Assembly (NCBI GenBank): GCA_003644275.1 | Contig: QNBY01000015.1 | Coordinates: forward strand, 1-12,350 | Source of the DNA: Planctomycetota bacterium | GTDB lineage: Bacteria > Planctomycetota > B143-G9 | Reading direction: 5' to 3' | DNA length: 12,350 nucleotides | Shown here: piece after piece, positions 7,162-12,350 of the stretch | Layout of the letters: each line of letters begins with the position of its first letter | Numbering within the stretch: the first letter of the stretch is position 1 | The notes under the pieces: model-generated | Seen by the model: only the letters and a program-made list of their open reading frames with translations | Database searches by the model: none | What the model was told of the DNA's origin: nothing | Position numbers and translations under genes: made by a program

Positions 7162-8342
7162 CTGCCCCCCCCTATGCGGTAAACGCGCACCACCGAAGCG
7201 CCGGGATAGAAGGTCCTGAGTATGGAGACGTGGTCGAAGCCCCGGAGGGCGAGGGCCTTCGCTCCGTACTGGCTCATGCCCACCCGGTGGCCGTAGCCGC
7301 GGCCGGAGAAGACGAGCAGGCCGCCCTTCGAGAGGTCCACGCGGAAGCAGTTGCTCTTGATGTTATCCGCGCCGAGCACCGCCCGGAGCCTGCGGGCGGA
7401 GACGGAGAGGGGGCCGCGGGAGGTCCTGAAGCGGACGGAGAGCACGGTATCGTCCCCGCCGCGGACGACGGAGACGTCCAGGAGCGAGGGGGCGGGCGAG
7501 AGGTCGAAGAGAAGGCGGCAGGCGGCGGGCCAGGATACGGCGTGCCGCCAGGCGGAGTGGGGGGCGTTCTCCGGCTCGGGGAGCCGCACGGAGCTGAGGG
7601 GGAGTATGGTCTCGCCGTCGAAGACGGAGCCCGCCGAGGCGGTCCTTCCGCCCGACACGGCGTGATAGAAGCTCATGAGCAGCCTTCCGCGATAGACGAG
7701 CACCTCGCCCGCGGTGCGCTCGGCGGCGGTGACGGCGCGGTCGTCGAGGGGCTCGAAGCGGACGGTCTGGTGGGTGTGGGGCGTCGCGCCGACGTGCATG
7801 AAGGCGCTGCGTCCCCTGCGCAACAGGAAGGTGAGGGCGTAGGAGCGCGCGGCCACCGCCTGGGCCTTCAGCGCCTCGGAGGGCCAGGAGAGAGGCATCT
7901 CGCCCTGCACCACCCGCGCGACGTAGTCCTCGAAGGGCATGACGGCCGCCACGTCCACCCCGCCGCTGGAGGCCCTCATCAGAAGCGGCGGCTCGAGCGG
8001 CACGCCCGCGCAGTCCAGGACGAATGAGCCCTCCAGCCTGACGACGGGGGCAAGCCGCCTTCCGGCCAAGACCACCGAGCCGCCGGAGGAGGAAAAGGCT
8101 ACGCCGGGGCGGGCGGCGGAGCGCAGGAGGGTGCGGCCCGCGGCGGAGATTTCCATCTCGCCGCCCCTCGATACGACGGGCGAGACGGCGGAGGCGACGA
8201 GCACGTGTATCTCGGGCTCGCGGCGCAGGTCGGACGGCAGGCGGGTGAGATAGGGGCTCGGCGGCGCGGCGCAGGCGAGGGGCAACAGCAGGAAGGCCGC
8301 GTAGAGGAGGGCGGCCGTCACCCTGAGGGCCGAGGGTCTCAT
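7158..8342 (-). CDS. SpoIID/LytB-domain exported protein (predicted peptidoglycan lytic transglycosylase)
   Basis: A 394-residue exported protein of the SpoIID/LytB family. In Bacillus SpoIID is a lytic transglycosylase acting on stem-peptide-free glycan; non-sporulating bacteria carry relatives with cell-wall roles. The family core is clear: MPFEDYVARVVQGEMP (135-150), whose Glu148 matches the catalytic Glu, then EALKAQAVAARSYAL (156-170), YHAVSGGRTASA (226-237) and FSGRGYGHRVGMSQYGAKA (345-363). A signal peptide (1-25, LLLPLACA) precedes; cleavage after ACA or lipidation at Cys24 are both possible, though the lipobox is poor. I chose the ATG at 8342, which overlaps the queH stop as ATGA (8339-8342) and is followed at once by the signal peptide. 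A longer frame from 8408 would add 22 residues inside queH. A run of seven G (8348-8354) five bases upstream may serve as ribosome binding site. Its place beside ruvB and tgt is seen in other bacteria too. Confidence 0.9.
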   Translation of the reverse strand: MRPSALRVTAALLYAAFLLLPLACAAPPSPYLTRLPSDLRREPEIHVLVASAVSPVVSRGGEMEISAAGRTLLRSAARPGVAFSSSGGSVVLAGRRLAPVVRLEGSFVLDCAGVPLEPPLLMRASSGGVDVAAVMPFEDYVARVVQGEMPLSWPSEALKAQAVAARSYALTFLLRRGRSAFMHVGATPHTHQTVRFEPLDDRAVTAAERTAGEVLVYRGRLLMSFYHAVSGGRTASAGSVFDGETILPLSSVRLPEPENAPHSAWRHAVSWPAACRLLFDLSPAPSLLDVSVVRGGDDTVLSVRFRTSRGPLSVSARRLRAVLGADNIKSNCFRVDLSKGGLLVFSGRGYGHRVGMSQYGAKALALRGFDHVSILRTFYPGASVVRVYRIGGGR

Positions 8343-8908
8343 CTCTTCCCCCCCTTGTAGAGTTCGAGGCCGGTGGAGGCGTAGCGGTCGTACTCGCTGA
8401 AGACGCAACCGCAGTACTGCTGGCGGTATATGCTGGCCTTGCGGGCGAGCTGCTTCCCTTCCTCGGCGAAGGGGCGGAAGTCGCGGGCGACGAACTCCAC
8501 GCCCTCCGCGGCGGCCGCGCGCTCTCCGGCGGTGACGACGAGCTCGTGCTGCTGCTCGTGGGAGACCAGCAGGGTGCTGCTGAAGAACCGGAAGCCGTGG
8601 AGGCGGGCGAAGCGGGCGGTCTCCCTCAACCGATGGGCGTAGCAGCGGGGACAGCGCGATGGGCCGTACTCGCCGTCCAGCATGAGCAGGAAGGCGTTGA
8701 GGCCGTAGGTCGCCGCGTAGTGGAAGGGGACGCGGAGCCTCTCGTTCATGGTCTTCACGGCCTTGAGGCGCTTTCGGAACTCGAGCAGGGGGTGGATGTT
8801 GGGGTTGTAGAAGTAGCCCTCCACCTCGAAACCTTCCTCGGTGAGCGCCCGGAGGGGGCCGGGCAGGCAGAGGGCGCAGCAGACGTGGAGCAGGAGCCGG
8901 TCTTTCAT
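8339..8908 (-). CDS. queH: Epoxyqueuosine reductase QueH (formerly DUF208)
   Basis: A 189-residue metalloenzyme that reduces epoxyqueuosine to queuosine in tRNA, the cobalamin-independent alternative to QueG. The cysteine pattern of the family is complete: LLHVCCALC (Cys10, Cys11, Cys14), CPRCY (Cys86, Cys89) and [14 protein letters not shown] (Cys166, Cys168). Other family hallmarks are [10 protein letters not shown] (31-40), EFRKRL and [12 protein letters not shown] (111-122). The usual CCAPC has Leu instead of Pro here, which should not touch the metal ligands. The start ATG overlaps the ruvB stop as ATGA (8905-8908); no strong separate ribosome site is visible, so translation is probably coupled to ruvB. 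Together with tgt downstream it shows that this organism makes queuosine rather than only salvaging queuine. Confidence 0.93.
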   Translation of the reverse strand: MKDRLLLHVCCALCLPGPLRALTEEGFEVEGYFYNPNIHPLLEFRKRLKAVKTMNERLRVPFHYAATYGLNAFLLMLDGEYGPSRCPRCYAHRLRETARFARLHGFRFFSSTLLVSHEQQHELVVTAGERAAAAEGVEFVARDFRPFAEEGKQLARKASIYRQQYCGCVFSEYDRYASTGLELYKGGKR

Positions 8909-9933
8909 GCGTCGGGGAAGAGTCCTTCGCCCGCGGGCGAGGACGGCGCCGCCTCTCCGAGGTGGCGATAGCCGAGGGGCGTGAGCTTGCGACCGCGGGG
9001 CGTCTTGACTATGAGGCCCTTCTGGATGAGGTAGGGTTCGTACACGTTCTCTATGGTGTCCTCTTCCTCGCCCACCACGATGGCGATAGTCTTTATCCCC
9101 ACGGGGCCGCCGTCCTGCCTGCGGAGGGTGCGGAGAATGTGCCTGTCGAGGGGGTCGAGGCCGAGCTCGTCTATGCCCATCATCTCGAGGCCGCGCCGGG
9201 CCATGTCGGCGGAGACGACGGAGTCGCCGAGCACCTCGGCGACGTCGCGTATCCGCCTGAGGTAGCGGGTGGCGATGCGGGGGGTTCCGCGGGAGCGGCG
9301 GGCTATCTCGACGGCGCCCTCGTGTTCGAGGGGGACGCCCATGAGGCGGGCGGCGCGTTCGAGTATGCTGACGAGCGCGTCTTCCTCGTAGTAGGTGAGG
9401 CGTTCGTGCACGCCGAAGCGCGCGCGGAAGGGGGCGGAGAGCAGGCCCTCGCGGGTGGTGGCGCCGATGAGGGTGAAGGGGGGGACGTCTATCTTCACCG
9501 AGCGGGCGGCGGGGCCGGTGTCTATCATTATGTCGATGGAGAAGTCCTCCATGGCGGAGTAGAGGTATTCCTCGACCACGGAGGGGATGCGGTGTATCTC
9601 GTCTATGAAGAGGACGTCGCGGGGTTCGAGGTTGGTGAGGAGGCCGGCGAGGTCGGCCGGTCTCTCGACGACGGGGCCGCTGGTGGCCTTGATCTGGACG
9701 CCGAGCTCGTTCGCAATGACGGTGGCGAGGGTGGTCTTGCCGAGGCCGGGGGGGCCGGAGAGGAGGATGTGGTCGAGGGGGGCGTTGCGCTGGCGGGCGG
9801 CTTCGATGTAGACGCGGAGGTTCTCCACCACGCGGGGCTGGCCGACGAACTCGGCGAGCGAGCGGGGGCGGAGGGAGATGTCGTTGCGGCGGTCGTCGTG
9901 GTGTTCGTGTGGCGCGGCGAAACGGTGGTCCAT
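8905..9933 (-). CDS. ruvB: Holliday junction branch migration ATPase RuvB
   Basis: A 342-residue AAA+ motor that, docked on RuvA, drives branch migration of Holliday junctions. It has Walker [10 protein letters not shown] (60-68), Walker B VLFIDE (107-112), sensor 1 LIGATTREG (155-163), the arginine finger in APFRARFG (Arg170), sensor 2 region RSRGTPRIA (213-221) and the C-terminal winged-helix DNA-binding domain ([19 protein letters not shown]). The N-terminus has the usual [13 protein letters not shown] start it at ATG 9933, four bases after the ruvA stop and eight bases after GAGAGG (9942-9947). An in-frame GTG directly before it is an alternative, and a frame from 9972 would run into ruvA. 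Length is typical. No ruvC resolvase gene is visible in this operon. Confidence 0.97.
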   Translation of the reverse strand: MDHRFAAPHEHHDDRRNDISLRPRSLAEFVGQPRVVENLRVYIEAARQRNAPLDHILLSGPPGLGKTTLATVIANELGVQIKATSGPVVERPADLAGLLTNLEPRDVLFIDEIHRIPSVVEEYLYSAMEDFSIDIMIDTGPAARSVKIDVPPFTLIGATTREGLLSAPFRARFGVHERLTYYEEDALVSILERAARLMGVPLEHEGAVEIARRSRGTPRIATRYLRRIRDVAEVLGDSVVSADMARRGLEMMGIDELGLDPLDRHILRTLRRQDGGPVGIKTIAIVVGEEEDTIENVYEPYLIQKGLIVKTPRGRKLTPLGYRHLGEAAPSSPAGEGLFPDA

Positions 9934-9937
9934 CACG

Positions 9938-10531
9938 TCAACCTCTCTGGAGGCGCTGGAGGGCGGCCACAATGAGGTCCTGGAGGCGTGGCGGAGGGGC
10001 GTCGGCGGGGGCTTCGGCGAGGATGTCCGACACCGCGCGGGCGGCGGCGGCGGGGTCCATGCCCAGCGCTTCGAGCGCCTTCACCGCGTCGGAATGGACG
10101 GGCGACACGCGGCCGGCGGAGACGGCGAGCTCGTCCATCTTGTCGGCCAGCTCCACCACGATGCGCTGCGAGGAGGTGCGGCCCAGGCCCTTCAGCGAGG
10201 CGAGGAAAGCGGTGTCCTTGGAGCGTATGGCGTCGGCGAGCCTCGATACCGGCGCGGCGGAGAGCAGCGCCAGCGCCAGCGCGGGCCCGACGCGGCTCAC
10301 GGTGGTGAGCAGCCTGAACATCCTGCGTTCCTGCGGCGTGGCGAAGCCGTAGAGGACGTCCCCCTCGTCGCGGCGGGAGAGATCGAGGTAGAGGAAGCAC
10401 TCGCCCCCCTCCGGAGGCAGCGCCTCGTAGGTGGAGAGGGGGATGCGCACGGCGTATCCCAGGCCTCCCGCCTCTACGACGGCTTCCTCGGGAGATTTGG
10501 AATAGAGGGTGCCGCGCAGGTGGTGGAACAT
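9938..10531 (-). CDS. ruvA: Holliday junction DNA-binding protein RuvA
   Basis: A 197-residue protein whose tetramer holds Holliday junctions and recruits RuvB. Domain I (1-62) is the OB fold, with [10 protein letters not shown], the [15 protein letters not shown] segment and ending in LYGF (60-63). Domain II carries two helix-hairpin-helix elements, around [13 protein letters not shown] (78-90) and [16 protein letters not shown] (113-128). The second diverges from the usual GIGKKTAERL but keeps the hairpin glycines. Domain III (about 147-197), which contacts RuvB, is reached through a short linker. The ATG lies three bases after the TAG of the TPR-alphaCTD gene; no clear Shine-Dalgarno is visible, so it may rely on termination-reinitiation. 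Length is normal. Confidence 0.95.
   Translation of the reverse strand: MFHHLRGTLYSKSPEEAVVEAGGLGYAVRIPLSTYEALPPEGGECFLYLDLSRRDEGDVLYGFATPQERRMFRLLTTVSRVGPALALALLSAAPVSRLADAIRSKDTAFLASLKGLGRTSSQRIVVELADKMDELAVSAGRVSPVHSDAVKALEALGMDPAAAARAVSDILAEAPADAPPPRLQDLIVAALQRLQRG
9942..9947 (-). promoter_or_regulatory. Shine-Dalgarno site of ruvB
   Basis: GAGAGG on the minus strand lies inside the last ruvA codons, eight bases before ATG 9933. It supports the short form of RuvB rather than a longer overlap with ruvA. Confidence 0.55.
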
Positions 10532-10534
10532 GGG

Positions 10535-11890
10535 CTACATGTCGTCCGTGGCGAGGGAGAGGCCGTAGGTGGCGAGCTTCTTCTTCACTTCCTGGAGGCT
10601 CGTCAGGCCGAAGTTCTTGGAGGCCATGAGGCTTCTCTCGCTGTGCTTCGTGAGTTCCTCCACGGTGTCTATTCCGAGCGCCTCGAGGCACTTGAGGGAG
10701 CGCACCGAGAGGTTCAGGGCGGAGATGGGCTGTTCGAGTATGTTGTCCGAGACGGTGAGCGCGGCGAGCCTCTGGGAGGGGGAGCGCATCTTCCGCTCGA
10801 CCTCCTCGCGGGCCATGCCGAGGTGGAGGCCCTTGCGGGCGAGGATTTCCTTTATTTCCTTGAGGGAGGTTTCGCCGAAGTTCTTGTAGGCGAGGAGCTC
10901 GGTTTCGGTCTTGGAGATGAGGTCGCCGAGGGTGTGGACGTTCATGCGGGCGAGGCAGTTGCGGGATCGGACGCTGAGCTCGAACTCGCTGATGGGGAGG
11001 CGGAGTATCTGGCGGAGCTTTTCGTCTTCCTTGTGGCGTCCCTCGTCGTATCTCATGTTCTTGCTGAGGCGCGCGTCCTTGAGGTAGAGCCAGACGCGGG
11101 GGTTGTCGGTGTCGTAGCGGAGGACGCGGTTGAAGACGGCCTCCGCCTCGTCGAAGCGGCCGAGGTCGAGGTAGAGGAGGCCGAGGTTGACGGCCGCGCC
11201 CTCGTGGAATATGTCGCCGTCGGCGAGCTTGCGGTAGAGGCGTTCGACCTCGTCCTCGTCCTCGCCGCGCTGGTCGAGGATGAGGGCGGTGCGGAATACG
11301 GCGTCGCGGTCGTCGGGGTTCTTCTCCAGTATGGCGGCGTATATCTCGAGGGCCTTCTCGATGTCGCCCTCCGCCTCGGCCAGCAAGCCGTCGAGCAGGG
11401 GAACGCCGGGCATGTCGAGCTCGCCGCCGGAGAGGGAATCGCGTATCTCGCGGGCCTCGTCCGCCCGGCCCGTGAGGCAGAGGCTGCAGGCGCAGAATAT
11501 GCGCTCGGCGGCGGTGGGCTCGGAGACGAACTTCGCGGCGGCGCGGTAGTGCTCCACGGCGCGGGTGTGCTTGTCCATGAGCTGCCAGGCGCGGGCGCGG
11601 ATGAGCTCGACGAGACGGCCTTCCTCGTCCTGGAGGAGGAAGAGCGCGTGCTTGGGGAAGCCGAGAGCGAGGTCGGCCGCGGCCTTGCGATACTTGCGGT
11701 CGGGAAGGGGGAAGCCGCCGAGGAACTCGTCAATCCGCCCGGCGTTCTCCGCGAGGCGGGCGTATTCGGAACGGTCCGAAGCGACGACGTCGAGGAGCTC
11801 GAAGAGAGCGGTCTCGTCGAAGGTCTCGCGGGTGAGCACCTCGAGCGCCCTCGTGAGCGAATCGGTTGCGTGACCGGGATTGTCGGGCAT
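10535..11890 (-). CDS. TPR protein with two tandem RNA polymerase alpha C-terminal domains
   Basis: A 451-residue soluble protein with no signal peptide. Residues 1-280 are helical with TPR-like repeats, best seen at 165-193 ([20 protein letters not shown]) and 231-265 ([20 protein letters not shown]). Two alphaCTD modules follow, 297-360 and 386-447, split by a short basic linker. Each has the SVRS-x-x-CL helix and NFG-x-TSL hairpin of the RpoA C-terminal domain. Against E. coli alpha, Arg265 is kept in both (Arg308, Arg397); Asn268 is kept in the first (Asn311) but Lys in the second (Lys400); Lys298 is Thr in both (Thr341, Thr430); Lys271 is Ala or Glu. It is not RpoA: the N-terminal assembly domain is absent. 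I infer a DNA- or polymerase-binding regulator or scaffold; the actual role is unknown. It starts at ATG with GGAGG seven bases upstream and sits at the head of ruvAB. Confidence 0.9.
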   Translation of the reverse strand: MPDNPGHATDSLTRALEVLTRETFDETALFELLDVVASDRSEYARLAENAGRIDEFLGGFPLPDRKYRKAAADLALGFPKHALFLLQDEEGRLVELIRARAWQLMDKHTRAVEHYRAAAKFVSEPTAAERIFCACSLCLTGRADEAREIRDSLSGGELDMPGVPLLDGLLAEAEGDIEKALEIYAAILEKNPDDRDAVFRTALILDQRGEDEDEVERLYRKLADGDIFHEGAAVNLGLLYLDLGRFDEAEAVFNRVLRYDTDNPRVWLYLKDARLSKNMRYDEGRHKEDEKLRQILRLPISEFELSVRSRNCLARMNVHTLGDLISKTETELLAYKNFGETSLKEIKEILARKGLHLGMAREEVERKMRSPSQRLAALTVSDNILEQPISALNLSVRSLKCLEALGIDTVEELTKHSERSLMASKNFGLTSLQEVKKKLATYGLSLATDDM

Positions 11891-11897
11891 AAGGGAT

Positions 11898-11902
11898 CCT
11901 CC
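11898..11902 (-). promoter_or_regulatory. Shine-Dalgarno site of the TPR-alphaCTD gene
   Basis: GGAGG on the minus strand lies seven bases before the ATG at 11890. It is the clearest ribosome site upstream of the ruv genes. Confidence 0.7.
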
Positions 11903-11928
11903 GGGGGTGGGAATTTTGCGAAGTGGTT

Positions 11929-11956
11929 ATTTTAAGCGGCTTTACGGCGTTCGCAA
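11929..11956 (-). promoter_or_regulatory. Candidate sigma-70-type promoter of the alphaCTD-ruv-tgt-sec operon
   Basis: On the minus strand TTGCGA (11951-11956) and TAAAAT (11929-11934) are 16 bases apart, matching the -35 and -10 consensus at 4/6 and 5/6. They sit in a rare AT-rich patch (11911-11945) of an otherwise GC-rich region. Transcription would begin near 11922, giving a leader of about 32 bases. The -35 lies inside the end of the upstream TPR gene, and no terminator separates the two genes, so read-through is also possible. Confidence 0.45.
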
Positions 11957-12350
11957 GGCGGGACGGCGCAACCGTTCGATGATGCGTTCGGCCTTCCGGC
12001 GCAGGTGGGAGCGGGGGAAGCGCTTCACCAGCTCCGCGGCGTGCTCGAGGGCTTCCTTGCGGCGGCCGAGGGCGAGGGAACATTCCGCCGCCCCCAGGAG
12101 GGCCGGGGCCGCGAGTTTTTCGTCGTTCTCCAGGATGGCCACCATGAGGTAGTGCTTGAGCGCGGCTTCCGACTCGCCCGCCTTCTGCTCGATGCGCGCG
12201 AGTTCGAGGAAGGCCATGGACTTGAGCTGTCCCACCGTCTCGCCTGTGAGGCGGACGAGGATGCGCCGGGCCTCGGCGGCGGCGCCGGAGGCGTTCAGGC
12301 AGCGGGCGAGGCCGAGCCTGGCGCCGAAACGCCTCGTCGAGGCGGGGTAG
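11942..12350 (-). CDS. TPR-repeat protein, C-terminal part
   Basis: An open frame enters from the right edge and ends with TAA; 135 residues are visible, and the start is outside the window. The sequence is helical with about three TPR-like units: ARLGLARCLNASGAAAEARR, FLELARIEQKAGESEAALKH and LLGAAECSLALGRRKEALEH, then a basic tail FPRSHLRRKAERIIERLRR. Spacing is close to 34-38 residues. Such arrays mediate protein-protein contacts, and many belong to cell-envelope proteins with an N-terminal signal peptide, but no localisation can be read from this fragment. The GTG at 12235 is an internal Val, since the frame continues unbroken to the edge with similar repeat character. It precedes the TPR-alphaCTD gene on the same strand by 51 bases, possibly in one operon. 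Confidence 0.8.
   Translation of the reverse strand, partial: YPASTRRFGARLGLARCLNASGAAAEARRILVRLTGETVGQLKSMAFLELARIEQKAGESEAALKHYLMVAILENDEKLAAPALLGAAECSLALGRRKEALEHAAELVKRFPRSHLRRKAERIIERLRRPALRTP

Noticed and set aside
8343..8408. An upstream start (8408) extending the SpoIID-like protein by 22 residues
   Set aside because: The extension is Arg-rich, lies inside queH, and would bury the signal peptide; the ATGA start at 8342 fits the operon pattern.
10535..11890. Reading the alphaCTD protein as a second or split RNA polymerase alpha subunit (rpoA)
   Set aside because: There is no alpha N-terminal dimerisation domain; the N-terminal half is TPR-like and two CTD copies are present, with no ribosomal protein genes nearby.
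9878..11935. A 685-codon open frame on the plus strand spanning ruvA and the alphaCTD gene
   Set aside because: It runs antisense across well-supported genes and gene boundaries, with biased Gly/Glu/Ala/Val/Leu composition and no recognisable motif.
1..12350. Defence, phage, CRISPR or insertion-sequence content
   Set aside because: All genes but the small exported protein, the alphaCTD protein and the partial TPR protein belong to named housekeeping families; no regular repeats, transposase or integrase motifs, or terminal inverted repeats were seen.

Overview
This is a GC-rich bacterial chromosome segment of housekeeping character with no RNA genes, CRISPR, insertion sequences or phage genes that I can see. 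Organism: two membranes and a SecDF fusion are suggested by the gene content, and a TPR protein carrying two RNA polymerase alpha C-terminal (alphaCTD) domains recalls proteins I associate from memory with Planctomycetota/Lentisphaerota-type lineages. That placement is a weak inference. A visible lineage marker is frequent use of the Ile codon ATA despite the high GC.

Layout. Plus strand, 1-1989: the 3' end of a primary sigma factor gene (rpoD), a strong intrinsic terminator, then a complete bleomycin-hydrolase-type aminopeptidase C gene (pepC). At 1990-2112 two back-to-back hairpin terminators separate convergent transcription units. Minus strand, from the right edge down to 2113: a partial TPR protein, the TPR-alphaCTD protein (a candidate promoter lies just upstream), ruvA, ruvB, queH, a SpoIID/LytB-domain gene, tgt, yajC, a small gene for an exported protein of unknown function, and a very large secDF fusion.

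How the genes work together. The minus-strand genes look like one long operon: four successive junctions (ruvB-queH, queH-spoIID-like, spoIID-like-tgt, tgt-yajC) are identical 4-base ATGA overlaps, and alphaCTD-ruvA and ruvA-ruvB are separated by only 3 and 4 bases. It combines Holliday junction migration (RuvAB), the end of tRNA queuosine synthesis (QueH, Tgt), a peptidoglycan-acting SpoIID-like protein, and the accessory part of the Sec translocon (YajC, SecDF). The ruv-tgt-yajC-sec order is a widespread bacterial arrangement; no queA gene lies in this block.

Most worth a second look: the TPR protein with two tandem alphaCTD modules at the head of the ruv operon; the SecDF fusion with an added N-terminal membrane hairpin, a charged coiled-coil insert of about 100 residues and an enlarged SecF periplasmic loop; and the small unknown exported protein between yajC and secDF. 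I found no clear evidence of a novel defence, mobile or RNA-based system.
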